A stretch of DNA of 49,017 nucleotides, taken from contig CAJBBV010000061.1 in assembly GCA_903951405.1 (NCBI GenBank), forward strand, positions 1-49,017, read 5' to 3'. Below are positions 20,251 through 28,923 of this stretch, one piece after another (within the stretch, counting starts at the first letter, position 1; each line of letters opens with the position of its first letter). This DNA comes from an uncultured bacterium (GTDB lineage: Bacteria > Bacteroidota > Bacteroidia > Chitinophagales > Chitinophagaceae). The position numbers were made by a program, and so were the translations under genes. The notes under the pieces are model-generated. The model saw only the letters and a list, made by a program, of their open reading frames with translations, searched no databases and was not told the DNA's origin.

Positions 20251-21858
20251 ATGGCCGAAGTGATAAGAATGCCTCTGCTCAGCGATACCATGACGGAAGG
20301 TAAGATCGTCAAATGGAACAAGAAAGTCGGTGATCCTGTAAAAAGTGATGACTCGCTTGCCGATGTTGAAACCGACAAGGCCACCATGGAAGTTATAGGT
20401 TATGCTGACGGCACCCTGCTATATATTGGCATAAATGAAGGTGAGGCAGCAAAAGTAAATGATATCATTGCCATTGTTGGTGCTCCAGGTGAGGATATCC
20501 AACCTTATCTAGCTAATGCTTCGGTTGCAACACCAGCAGCTATTCCAAGCGCGCAATCTACTCCTGCACCTCCTGCTCCTGCTTCTGCAGCTCCATCCGT
20601 CACTCCAGAACAATTAGGCGTTACTGTTATCAGGATGCCATTATTAAGCGATACCATGACTTCGGGTAAAATCGTTCAATGGAATAAAAAAGTTGGAGAT
20701 ATTATTAAAAGCGATGACAACCTCGCCGATGTGGAAACAGACAAGGCAACTATGGAAGTGATAGGATATACCGATGGTACACTATTGTATATTGGTATTC
20801 AAGAAGGTGAATCTGCAAAAATAAATGACGTAATAGCTATAATCGGAAAGCCAGGAACGGATATTAGTGCTTTATTACCGGGCATCAATAGTTCAGCAGC
20901 ACCAATAGCAGCATCGCAACCGGTATCGACTCCTCAGGCGCAAACAACGAATACCCCTGCGGTAGCAGCAAACCATACAACCAATTCATCCGATAATAGA
21001 TTAAAAGCATCCCCACTAGCCAAATTGCTTGCAAAAGAAAAAGGGATAGACTTGAATCAAATTGCTGGTTCAGGAGATGGTGGACGTATTACTAAAAAGG
21101 ATGTTGATGAATTTAAAGATTCTGCAAGTGCCCTAAGCGCTGCAGTCCCTGTTGCAAAAAATACGGCTTTTGGCGTAGAAGGATATTCTGATACGCAACT
21201 CACATCAATGCGAAAAACCATTGCGCGTCGTCTTGGTGAAAGCATGTTCACTGCACCCCATTTCTATTTAACGATGGAGATTAATATGGACAATGCAATG
21301 AAAGCTAGAGCTCAAATGAATGAGTTCAGTCCAACAAAAATCTCTTTTCAAGACATGCTTATCAAGGCTTCTGCCTTATCACTAAAAAAACATCCTGCCG
21401 TAAACAGCAGTTGGATGGGTGATTTCATAAGAACATATGACCATGTACATATTGGATCTGCCATTGCATTACCAGAAGGCTTAATTGTTCCTGTACTTCG
21501 CTTTGCAGACCACAAAAGCTTATCAGAAATTGCAGCAGAATCTAAGGAATTGTATGATAAGGCTAGAAATAAAAAGATTCAACCATCAGATTTTACAGGG
21601 AATACATTTACCATATCTAATCTTGGCATGATGGATATTGATGAATTTACTGCCATAATCAATCCACCCGATAGCTGCATCCTTGCAGTAGGTAAAATAA
21701 AAGAAATTGTTGTCAAAAAAGGAGAAGGCTTCACGACAACTAACGTGATGAAGCTCACCCTAAGTTGCGATCATAGAAGCGTAGATGGAGCAGTTGGAGC
21801 ATCATTTCTCCAAACACTTAAAAAGTACATGGAGAATCCACTCGCAATGCTACTATAA
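20251..21858 (+). CDS. Dihydrolipoamide acetyltransferase, E2 of a 2-oxoacid (probably pyruvate) dehydrogenase complex
   Basis: Cytoplasmic E2 core enzyme, 535 residues. Seen in order: lipoyl domain 1 (about 1-80, lipoyl lysine K43 in VETDKATMEV), an Ala/Pro linker, lipoyl domain 2 (about 126-205, K165 in the same motif), a second flexible linker, the E3-binding domain (about 252-288, ASPLAKLLAKEKGIDLNQI) and the catalytic domain (about 312-535) with H508 in CDHRSVDG. The two lipoyl domains are close copies. E1 and E3 genes are not adjacent, so pyruvate rather than another oxoacid is inferred from resemblance to the aceF/pdhC type. A strong terminator follows. Confidence 0.9.
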   Translation: MAEVIRMPLLSDTMTEGKIVKWNKKVGDPVKSDDSLADVETDKATMEVIGYADGTLLYIGINEGEAAKVNDIIAIVGAPGEDIQPYLANASVATPAAIPSAQSTPAPPAPASAAPSVTPEQLGVTVIRMPLLSDTMTSGKIVQWNKKVGDIIKSDDNLADVETDKATMEVIGYTDGTLLYIGIQEGESAKINDVIAIIGKPGTDISALLPGINSSAAPIAASQPVSTPQAQTTNTPAVAANHTTNSSDNRLKASPLAKLLAKEKGIDLNQIAGSGDGGRITKKDVDEFKDSASALSAAVPVAKNTAFGVEGYSDTQLTSMRKTIARRLGESMFTAPHFYLTMEINMDNAMKARAQMNEFSPTKISFQDMLIKASALSLKKHPAVNSSWMGDFIRTYDHVHIGSAIALPEGLIVPVLRFADHKSLSEIAAESKELYDKARNKKIQPSDFTGNTFTISNLGMMDIDEFTAIINPPDSCILAVGKIKEIVVKKGEGFTTTNVMKLTLSCDHRSVDGAVGASFLQTLKKYMENPLAMLL

Positions 21859-21871
21859 GAATATAACATAC

Positions 21872-21900
21872 AAAGCCGGTTTAACACCGGCTTTTTTATT
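21872..21900 (+). terminator. Rho-independent terminator after the E2 gene
   Basis: Perfect 9-bp stem AAAGCCGGT (21872-21880) / ACCGGCTTT (21886-21894) with a five-base loop, running into a T-rich tract. It lies 14 nt after the E2 stop and just before the next start codon. Confidence 0.85.
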
Positions 21901-21909
21901 TTGAACAAT

Positions 21910-22275
21910 ATGCCATCAAAAAAGACATTAGTACTTGGCGCCTCTATAAACCCTGAGCAATATAGTAATATGGCCATCGTTCGTTTACGATCACATGGCC
22001 ATGCAGTCGAGGCAATCGGAAAAACGGCTTTCCAAATTAAGGATGTTCATGTAGGAACTGAAAAGATCGATTTCCATGATATTCATACGGTAACATTATA
22101 CCTGAATCCTGCAAGGCAAACCGAATATGTGGAGTATATTTTATCACTTAATCCCACTAGAATTATTTTCAACCCCGGTGCTGAAAATGAAAATTTAAAA
22201 AAACTAGCTGAAAATCAAAGCATTGAAGCCATAAATGCATGCACATTGGTGCTTCTTTCTACAGGCGCATATTAA
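21910..22275 (+). CDS. CoA-binding domain protein
   Basis: Small Rossmann-fold protein (121 residues from ATG 21910) of the CoA_binding_2 type. Seen: KKTLVLGASINPEQYSNMAIVRLRSHGH at the N-terminus, where the glycine-rich turn and the following Asn-Pro-x-x-Tyr-Ser resemble the nucleotide-binding loop of YccU-like proteins, and a central IIFNPGAENENLKKLAEN as in that family. Precise function is unknown. An in-frame TTG at 21901 overlaps the terminator tail, so ATG 21910 is preferred. Confidence 0.8.
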   Translation: MPSKKTLVLGASINPEQYSNMAIVRLRSHGHAVEAIGKTAFQIKDVHVGTEKIDFHDIHTVTLYLNPARQTEYVEYILSLNPTRIIFNPGAENENLKKLAENQSIEAINACTLVLLSTGAY

Positions 22276-22421
22276 ATCTACGCGTCAAAATACGTAATTA
22301 CTGCAAAAAGAAACTTACGCCAGTTAGGTACTAATACTCAATTTGATTGAATTTCTACGAGGCGCATACTATTAGGAGAAAAAGCTCCGTTATAGTCATG
22401 TAACCGTTCAAAATCCAAATC

Positions 22422-22856
22422 ATGAAAAGCTTTATTACCTCAATTGTCTTCACATTATTAATCACAGTTAGTGCTAGCAAAAGCGCAAATGCACAAAGGC
22501 TGTTTGATGGCATACCAGAGCAAATGAATTTCGATAATAAAATTATCGAAGGCCTCTTCAACATGAATGCTGGATCTGCAATCAATGTAAAGTTCTCACA
22601 GAATTTCCACCTTACTGGGATGATCAAATCTAATGACAAGGTGTATGCAAACTTGCAGACTGTTGTAATCGAATGCACAAATTATAATAAGGTTAAACTC
22701 TTTATATCAAAAAGAATAAATGATGATAAATCTATCAAATACGTTGGACGAATCATTGGTCGAACGGCAGAAGATGGATTCGAAATCAAAGGCGAACCAC
22801 TCGCTGGAAATAGTTCACTCACAAAAATTAACTTAAAAGAAATGATTGTCGAATAG
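22422..22856 (+). CDS. Exported protein of unknown function
   Basis: 144 residues beginning with a signal peptide (MKSFITSIVFTLLITVSASKSANA, likely cleavage after A24). The mature part (QRLFDGIPEQMNFDNKII onward) has no motif I recognise; it has no cysteine pair except one C in VIECTNYNK and is predicted to alternate short strands. It sits directly before a secreted metzincin-like protease gene, with 64 nt between stop and the ATG of that gene, so the two may be co-transcribed. No function is proposed. Confidence 0.75.
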   Translation: MKSFITSIVFTLLITVSASKSANAQRLFDGIPEQMNFDNKIIEGLFNMNAGSAINVKFSQNFHLTGMIKSNDKVYANLQTVVIECTNYNKVKLFISKRINDDKSIKYVGRIIGRTAEDGFEIKGEPLAGNSSLTKINLKEMIVE

Positions 22857-22861
22857 GCCCG

Positions 22862-22920
22862 TTTTTAATCCTACCCCCTACCCCTACCAAATCCTATACC
22901 AAACCCTACAATTACCCTCT
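22862..22920 (+). other. G-free, C-rich leader of the protease gene
   Basis: The 59 bases before the ATG at 22921 contain no G on the coding strand and repeated CCTACC/CCCTA units. The opposite strand has several runs of two to five G separated by TA or TTT, giving G-quadruplex potential. The RNA would be largely unstructured. Confidence 0.6.
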
Positions 22921-24555
22921 ATGAAATACTTTTACACAATCCTAACTATGCTAACCTTTGTTGGCATACTAGAAACAAAAGCTGCTCCTTCCCTAAACAG
23001 CTACCCTGTAGCAAAAGCAACTATCTATTTAGACTTTGATGGTCATAACGTAAACAGTTCAATGTGGAACTTTGGAACACCAATCAACTGCTTACCAGCC
23101 GGAATGTCTGACGATCAAATCACCGAATCATTTAATAGGGTTTCTGAAGACTTCAGGCCTTTTGATGTAAATGTCACGACTGATTTGGCAAAATTCTTAG
23201 CCGCTCCACTTGATCAACGTATTCGTGTAATCATAACTCCAACAAGTGATTGGTATCCTTCAGTATCAGGCATAGCATATGTTACATCATTCATTTGGGG
23301 TGATGATACACCTTGTTTCGTATTCAGTGATCGACTTGCAAATGATGCAAAGCGAATTGCTGAAGCTATCTCTCATGAAAGTGGCCACTCTTTAGGACTT
23401 TCGCATCAGGCAAAATATACAACTGCTTGTACATTAAAAAGCTCTTATAATACAGGAACTGGAACTGGCGAAATTTCGTGGGGACCAATTATGGGGAATG
23501 TTGCCTCAAAAAACCTGACTCAATGGAACTTCGGACCAACTCCAAGTGGATGTTCATTCCTTCAAGATAACTTGAGTATCATCACAAGCAATAACGGATT
23601 TTCATATAGGCCTGATGATTTTAGTGATATCTATACCACAGCTGCAAACATAAACGTTTCAGGAAACGCATTTTCTGAAGTTGGAATTATAACCACTACA
23701 GCAGATAAAGATATTTTTAGATTTGACTTATTAAAATCAGGCAAAATAAAATTGAACATTGAACCATATAGTGTTGGAGAAGCATATAGCGGAGCAAACC
23801 TTGACGTTAGAGTTGAATTGCAAGATGCAAAGGGTACAAAAATAAATACCTATGATATTGCTGATTCATTGAATGTTAGAATTGATACATCGTTAAGTGC
23901 AGGCACTTACTACCTTGTTGTTGATGGAACAGGAAATATTAACACTGAAAATGACTATGGAAGCTTAGGAGAATATAGCATTACAGGAATCTACAATGAC
24001 GCAACAGTAAATTCAAATCCTGGAACTGGAACTGGAACTGGCACAACCATAAACCCAGCGTTAGGAAGTCTTATTACTGGCGAAAGAGTTAAAATTGGCA
24101 ACAAATTGACTTGGAAAAATGACGTTGTAAAAACTGGTGAAGCCATAACAGTTCTTTATACCACAGAAGGCAATGCAGAATTCAAAGAATTAAGTAGACC
24201 TGATGCTACAGCACTTAGCTATATTCATCAGATTTCTAGCCCTGGAGTTTTCATCTATAAACTGAAAATAATTGAACCTACCGGTAGTGTTCGATTCAGC
24301 AATACAGTAACGATAGATGCAAAATCAACTATGAGCATATTTAAAATAATAAAACAAGCACAACAACCCGTAGTGATAAATGCAACACAGGCATACGATT
24401 ATCAAGTAATTGACAACTCAGGGCATGTTATTCAAATTGGAAAAGCAGCACCTGGAACAAAGTCAATTGACATAAGAAACTACCCCGCTGGTATATATAA
24501 TTTAAAACTTAGTAATGTGAATGAACAACGCGTAGAAAAGTTCATTAACGGATAA
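22921..24555 (+). CDS. Secreted metzincin-like zinc protease with PPC domain and T9SS-type C-terminus
   Basis: 544 residues from ATG 22921, which places a signal peptide (MKYFYTILTMLTFVGILETKA) at the start; an in-frame ATG at 22846 would bury it. Seen: zinc site HESGHSLGLSH (H152, E153, H156, H162) with a Met-turn-like PIMGN (M191); a pre-peptidase C-terminal (PPC) beta-sandwich at about 235-345; a Gly-Thr linker from three GGAACT hexamers (24022-24039); and a C-terminal segment (about 468-544) with YQVIDNSGHVIQIGKAA and YPAGIYNLKL, like a type A T9SS sorting domain. It is probably exported to the surface or medium; the substrate is unknown. Confidence 0.85.
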   Translation: MKYFYTILTMLTFVGILETKAAPSLNSYPVAKATIYLDFDGHNVNSSMWNFGTPINCLPAGMSDDQITESFNRVSEDFRPFDVNVTTDLAKFLAAPLDQRIRVIITPTSDWYPSVSGIAYVTSFIWGDDTPCFVFSDRLANDAKRIAEAISHESGHSLGLSHQAKYTTACTLKSSYNTGTGTGEISWGPIMGNVASKNLTQWNFGPTPSGCSFLQDNLSIITSNNGFSYRPDDFSDIYTTAANINVSGNAFSEVGIITTTADKDIFRFDLLKSGKIKLNIEPYSVGEAYSGANLDVRVELQDAKGTKINTYDIADSLNVRIDTSLSAGTYYLVVDGTGNINTENDYGSLGEYSITGIYNDATVNSNPGTGTGTGTTINPALGSLITGERVKIGNKLTWKNDVVKTGEAITVLYTTEGNAEFKELSRPDATALSYIHQISSPGVFIYKLKIIEPTGSVRFSNTVTIDAKSTMSIFKIIKQAQQPVVINATQAYDYQVIDNSGHVIQIGKAAPGTKSIDIRNYPAGIYNLKLSNVNEQRVEKFING

Positions 24556-24594
24556 ACTCTCTTTTCATTGATCGGTAATAAATGGTAGGTATGG

Positions 24595-24621
24595 TGGCTT
24601 CCCTTGAAAAAGGTGAAGCCA
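24595..24621 (+). terminator. Terminator-like hairpin before gltX
   Basis: TGGCTTC (24595-24601) pairs with GAAGCCA (24615-24621), with an inner CCTT/AAGG. No T-tract follows, so it is only a possible terminator of the protease transcript. It lies 40 nt after the protease stop. Confidence 0.45.
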
Positions 24622-24660
24622 TCTGCTATTTAAGAAAGTCCCTAATGAACTGGTTCTGCT

Positions 24661-24668
24661 TATCTTTG
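24661..24668 (+). promoter_or_regulatory. -7 element of gltX, close to the start codon
   Basis: TATCTTTG, a perfect match, is separated from the gltX ATG (24673) by only four bases (catt). Transcription should begin at about the ATG itself, so the mRNA is probably leaderless. No TTG is present at the -33 position. Confidence 0.55.
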
Positions 24669-24672
24669 CATT

Positions 24673-26202
24673 ATGGCAGATAAGCAAATAAGAGTACGAT
24701 TCGCCCCAAGCCCAACTGGTGGACTTCACCTTGGGGGAGTAAGAACAGCCTTGTTCAATTATTTATTCGCAAGAAAACATGGCGGGAAATTCGTTCTTCG
24801 GATTGAAGATACTGATCAAGGCAGATACGTTCAAGGCGCCGAAGAGTATATCCTTAACTGTCTGTCATGGTGCGGAATATCACCTGATGAAGGGCCCCAT
24901 AAGCCAAGTGAATTTGGACCTTACCGTCAAAGTGAACGCAAAGCACGGTATCTCTCCTATGCTAAAAAATTAGTTCAGATGGGCTATGCATATTATGCAT
25001 TTGATACACCAGAAGAATTAGACCTGATGCGTGAGAAATTCAAATCACTCACCAACCCTTCACCACAATACAATGTTATAACGCGTGCTCAAATGAAAAA
25101 CTCCCTCACGCTTACTGAAGATGAGGTAACAAAAAACATAGACAATAGAGTTCCGTATGTAATTCGAATAAAAATACCTGCCGCACAAAATATTGTATTG
25201 AATGATATGATTCGGGGAGAAGTGATTTTTAATTCCGATGAAGTAGATGATAAAGTTCTACTTAAAGCAGATGGCATGCCCACCTACCACCTTGCTGTTG
25301 TAGTAGATGATTACGAAATGGAAATCAGTCATGCCTTTCGAGGAGAGGAATGGCTCCCCTCTGCTCCTGTTCACATTTTACTATGGGAATACCTTGGCTG
25401 GAAAACTCATATGCCACAATGGGCTCATTTCCCATTGATCTTAAAACCAGACGGTAAAGGCAAATTAAGTAAACGTGATGGAGATCGATTAGGGTTCCCT
25501 GTTTATGCAATGGATTGGACAGATCCTAAGTCTGGCGAAATCACTAAAGGATTCAAAGAGATGGGATTTCTCCCAGAAGCATTTATCAACTTACTTGCAC
25601 TGCTTGGGTGGAATGATGGTAGCAGTCAAGAAATATTTGAAATAGCAGAACTCGCAGAAAAGTTCAGCATAGAACGCATCCATAAAGGAGGTGCGAAATT
25701 TGACTTCGAAAAAGCAAAATGGTTCAACGGTGAATGGATAAAAAGAAGCAGCACAATCGATTTATTACCGTTGGTGAAAAAAGTACTGGAGACTAATGAG
25801 ATCAATTCATCCGATGAAAAAATAGTAGCACTTATTCCGTTAGTAAAGGATAGATGCCAACTGCTTAATGATTTCTATACTCAACTAGCCTACTTTTTTC
25901 AAGATCCACACGAAATTGACATAAATGCTATTAAAGCAAAATGGGATGATTCTAAAACAACCTTTTTAAAGGAATGGATTGAAGAATTAAAAACCATGCT
26001 GGAATGGACTCCGTTGAAATTAGAAGATTCATTCAAACAAGCTATTGCATCAAAGCAATTGAAAGCAGGAGAACTTCAATTACCCCTTCGCATCATGCTA
26101 GTAGGTGGCAAGTTTGGGCCTCCGGTATTTGACATTGCGAGTTTGATTGGTAAAGATTCGACCATTAGAAGAATTGAACATAGTTTAACACTACTAAACT
26201 AA
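24673..26202 (+). CDS. gltX: Glutamyl-tRNA synthetase
   Basis: Class I aminoacyl-tRNA synthetase, 509 residues. Seen: VRFAPSPTGGLHLGGVRTAL at the N-terminus, containing the HIGH-type signature as HLGG, FVLRIEDTDQGRY, the middle DGMPTYHLAVVVDDYEM and HAFRGEEWLPSAP, the KMSKS-type KLSKRDGDRLG near 264, then the helical anticodon-binding part. Whether it is discriminating or also makes Glu-tRNA(Gln) cannot be told here. It is followed after 9 nt by the B12-binding protein gene. Confidence 0.97.
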   Translation: MADKQIRVRFAPSPTGGLHLGGVRTALFNYLFARKHGGKFVLRIEDTDQGRYVQGAEEYILNCLSWCGISPDEGPHKPSEFGPYRQSERKARYLSYAKKLVQMGYAYYAFDTPEELDLMREKFKSLTNPSPQYNVITRAQMKNSLTLTEDEVTKNIDNRVPYVIRIKIPAAQNIVLNDMIRGEVIFNSDEVDDKVLLKADGMPTYHLAVVVDDYEMEISHAFRGEEWLPSAPVHILLWEYLGWKTHMPQWAHFPLILKPDGKGKLSKRDGDRLGFPVYAMDWTDPKSGEITKGFKEMGFLPEAFINLLALLGWNDGSSQEIFEIAELAEKFSIERIHKGGAKFDFEKAKWFNGEWIKRSSTIDLLPLVKKVLETNEINSSDEKIVALIPLVKDRCQLLNDFYTQLAYFFQDPHEIDINAIKAKWDDSKTTFLKEWIEELKTMLEWTPLKLEDSFKQAIASKQLKAGELQLPLRIMLVGGKFGPPVFDIASLIGKDSTIRRIEHSLTLLN

Positions 26203-26211
26203 AATGTTATC

Positions 26212-26634
26212 ATGCCTAATCAACCACAGAAAAGACCTATTCGCATTTTAGTTGCAAAAGTTGGACTAGACGGACATGATCGCGGAGCAAAAGTCATAGC
26301 CACTTCACTGAGAGATGCAGGCATGGAGGTTATTTATACAGGACTCAGACAAACACCCCAAATGGTCGTAGATACAGCTCTACAAGAAGATGTTGATGCT
26401 ATTGGCGTTAGCATTCTCTCTGGTGCTCATATGACTGTATTCCCGAAGATTATCAAGCTCATGCATGAAAAGAAAATGAATGACGTGTTGATCACCGGTG
26501 GTGGAATTATACCTGAAAAAGACCGAATAACATTGGAGGAATTAGGAGTTGGAACGCTCTTCCCTCCAGGTACCCCTTCATCAGAAATCGTTGCTTACAT
26601 AAAACAGTGGGTGACTGTAAACAGATCATTTTAA
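26212..26634 (+). CDS. Free-standing cobalamin-binding protein (methylmalonyl-CoA mutase small-subunit type)
   Basis: 140 residues forming a complete B12-binding domain: [23 protein letters not shown] with the cobalt-ligating H22 in [30 protein letters not shown] and the GGGIIPEKD loop. This matches the C-terminal domain of methylmalonyl-CoA mutase and the small subunit of split acyl-CoA mutases. No large catalytic subunit lies in the window. It is 4 nt before the enoyl-CoA hydratase gene, suggesting a shared acyl-CoA role. It could serve a mutase encoded elsewhere. Confidence 0.87.
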   Translation: MPNQPQKRPIRILVAKVGLDGHDRGAKVIATSLRDAGMEVIYTGLRQTPQMVVDTALQEDVDAIGVSILSGAHMTVFPKIIKLMHEKKMNDVLITGGGIIPEKDRITLEELGVGTLFPPGTPSSEIVAYIKQWVTVNRSF

Positions 26635-26638
26635 CAAT

Positions 26639-27415
26639 ATGATACAAAGTAATAGTATTTCACAAAATCTAACTGATGGATTAATGACCATAACCATCAA
26701 TAGGCCAGAAAAATTGAACGCACTCAATAATGAAGTGTTAAGTGAGATTGAAAAAATAATTGAACTAGTAAATAATCATTCGGAAATAAGGGGCGCAATT
26801 ATAACAGGGGCAGGCGATAAAGCCTTTGTTGCAGGAGCCGATATTGGTGAGTTTCTAAATGCCCCAAATAATCAAGGCGTGGAACTATCTAAAAAAGGAC
26901 AAGCTATATTTTTAAAAATAGAACAAAGTAAAAAACCAATTATTGCTGCTGTAAATGGTTATGCCTTAGGTGGTGGATGTGAACTCGCATTGTCATGCCA
27001 TTTCAGGATAGCATCTGAACAAGCAAAATTTGGACAACCAGAAATCAATCTTGGCATCATTCCTGGATATGGTGGCACCCAGCGACTTCCTAGACTGATT
27101 GGAAAAGGAAGGGCAATGGAAATGATGATGACGGGCGAATTAATGAATGCGGAAGAGGCTTACCGAGTAGGACTTGTAAATACAATTTGCAAACCAGAAG
27201 AACTTTTACAAACAGCAGAAGTAAAAATGAGGATTATATTAAGCAAACCTAAATTTGCTTTAGAACAACTGATAAAATCAACAAATGCAAGTGATGGTGA
27301 GCAAGCAATTGGTTATCAAACTGAAGCAAATGCGTTTGGTGAATGTTTTTCAAGCGATGAGAAAACAGAAGGGGTAACTGCATTCCTTGAAAAAAGAAAA
27401 CCGAATTTCAAATGA
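26639..27415 (+). CDS. Enoyl-CoA hydratase/isomerase family protein
   Basis: Crotonase-fold enzyme of 258 residues, normal family length. Seen: oxyanion-hole segments [16 protein letters not shown] near 59-75 and [17 protein letters not shown] near 105-121, and the two catalytic glutamates of true hydratases, E115 and E135 ([20 protein letters not shown]). Probably hydrates 2-enoyl-CoA in fatty or amino acid breakdown; chain length is unknown. It lies 4 nt after the B12-binding gene and its end precedes the fumC promoter. Confidence 0.9.
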   Translation: MIQSNSISQNLTDGLMTITINRPEKLNALNNEVLSEIEKIIELVNNHSEIRGAIITGAGDKAFVAGADIGEFLNAPNNQGVELSKKGQAIFLKIEQSKKPIIAAVNGYALGGGCELALSCHFRIASEQAKFGQPEINLGIIPGYGGTQRLPRLIGKGRAMEMMMTGELMNAEEAYRVGLVNTICKPEELLQTAEVKMRIILSKPKFALEQLIKSTNASDGEQAIGYQTEANAFGECFSSDEKTEGVTAFLEKRKPNFK

Positions 27416-27444
27416 TAGTAAACTGAATAAAAAAAGAGAATCAC

Positions 27445-27452
27445 TAACTTTG
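27445..27452 (+). promoter_or_regulatory. -7 element of fumC
   Basis: TAACTTTG is a perfect TAnnTTTG, 18 nt before the ATG at 27471. It supports that start over an in-frame ATG at 27387 inside the preceding gene. No TTG is seen at the -33 position. Confidence 0.55.
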
Positions 27453-27470
27453 TACACTCAAAACAAATTC

Positions 27471-28871
27471 ATGGAATACAGGATTGAAAAAGACACAATG
27501 GGCGAAGTGAAGGTACCTGCGAATGCATATTATGGTGCTCAAACTCAACGAAGCATTGATAATTTTAAAATTGCGCAAGACATCAATAAGATGCCAAAAG
27601 AAATTATTCATGCGTTTGCATACTTAAAAAAAGCTGCAGCCATAACCAACTTTGAGGCAGGTGTATTATCATCAGAGAAATCTGTCCTAATTGGAATTGT
27701 GTGTGATGAAATTTTAGAGAATAAAATCGAAAGTGCTTTCCCTCTAGTTGTTTGGCAAACAGGTAGCGGTACACAAAGCAATATGAATGTCAATGAAGTT
27801 GTTGCTTATAGAGGACATGTTATAAACGGGGGAAAGCTAACAGACAAAGATAAATTTCTACACCCAAATGACGATGTCAATAAATCACAATCTTCGAATG
27901 ATACATTTCCAACTGCAATGCATATTGCTGCATACAAAATACTTATCGAAGTAACGATCCCAGGAATAGAAAAATTGAGAAATACTCTAGCAGCAAAAAG
28001 CTTAGCCTACATGGATGTTGTGAAAATTGGTCGAACACATTTCATGGATGCTACTCCACTAACTGTTGGCCAAGAATTTAGCGGTTACGTGTCGCAGCTT
28101 GACCATGGACTAAGAGCTATTCGTAACACGTTGGCACACCTTTCTGAACTAGCATTAGGAGGCACAGCTGTCGGAACAGGAATCAACACCCCAGATGGTT
28201 ATGCTGAAAATGTTGCTAAGCATATTGCATTATTAACTGGATTACCATTTATTACAGCTGAAAATAAATTTGAGGCGCTTGCTGCCCATGATGCAATCGT
28301 TGAAGCACATGGTGCATTAAAAACAGTGGCAGTTAGTCTAATGAAAATCGCCAATGATATTCGTATGTTATCCTCAGGTCCTAGAAGTGGCATAGGAGAA
28401 ATTTTCATACCAGACAATGAACCGGGATCATCCATTATGCCAGGCAAAGTAAACCCTACACAATGCGAAGCCTTAACGATGATTGCAGCGCAAGTAATGG
28501 GGAATGATGTAGCCATAAACATAGGAGGCGCCACTGGTCATTTCGAACTTAACGTGTTTAAGCCGATGATGATATATAATTTCTTGCATAGTGCGCGACT
28601 AATTGGAGATGGATGCGAGAGCTTCAACGAAAAATGCGCAATTGGAATCGAACCATTGTATGCTAATATCGACAAGCACTTGAATAATTCCCTCATGCTC
28701 GTAACAGCACTGAATACAAAAATAGGCTATTACAAAGCGGCTGAAATTGCTCAAAAAGCACACAAAGAGGGCACTACACTTAAAGAAATGGCTGTGAAAC
28801 TTGGGTATTTAACTGAGGCTGAATTCGATGCCTGGGTTATTCCTAAAAATATGGTCGGGGAAATCAGTTAA
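27471..28871 (+). CDS. fumC: Fumarate hydratase, class II
   Basis: Iron-independent fumarase of the TCA cycle, cytoplasmic homotetramer. From ATG 27471 it has 466 residues, the usual size, and starts [28 protein letters not shown] as in the family. Seen: [14 protein letters not shown] near 98, [46 protein letters not shown] and the signature [15 protein letters not shown] near 317-331. An upstream in-frame ATG at 27387 would overlap the hydratase gene and is rejected. Confidence 0.96.
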   Translation: MEYRIEKDTMGEVKVPANAYYGAQTQRSIDNFKIAQDINKMPKEIIHAFAYLKKAAAITNFEAGVLSSEKSVLIGIVCDEILENKIESAFPLVVWQTGSGTQSNMNVNEVVAYRGHVINGGKLTDKDKFLHPNDDVNKSQSSNDTFPTAMHIAAYKILIEVTIPGIEKLRNTLAAKSLAYMDVVKIGRTHFMDATPLTVGQEFSGYVSQLDHGLRAIRNTLAHLSELALGGTAVGTGINTPDGYAENVAKHIALLTGLPFITAENKFEALAAHDAIVEAHGALKTVAVSLMKIANDIRMLSSGPRSGIGEIFIPDNEPGSSIMPGKVNPTQCEALTMIAAQVMGNDVAINIGGATGHFELNVFKPMMIYNFLHSARLIGDGCESFNEKCAIGIEPLYANIDKHLNNSLMLVTALNTKIGYYKAAEIAQKAHKEGTTLKEMAVKLGYLTEAEFDAWVIPKNMVGEIS

Positions 28872-28923
28872 TAAACAACTATCTAGTTCATTATCGAATT
28901 AGTCATTGCAGATACAATTGATT

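Noticed and set aside
20251-20860. Duplicated lipoyl domain DNA as a recent tandem duplication
   Set aside because: The two copies are similar in protein but many third positions differ; two or three lipoyl domains are normal in E2 proteins.
22375-22388. Small hairpin GGAG/CTCC before the exported protein gene
   Set aside because: Only four base pairs, without a T tract; consistent with chance.
22846-22920. Upstream in-frame start for the protease gene
   Set aside because: It would place 25 Pro/Tyr-rich residues before a signal peptide and overlap the previous stop; ATG 22921 gives a proper signal peptide.
27387-27470. Upstream in-frame start for fumC
   Set aside because: It lies inside the enoyl-CoA hydratase gene and upstream of a perfect -7 element; ATG 27471 gives the family N-terminus.
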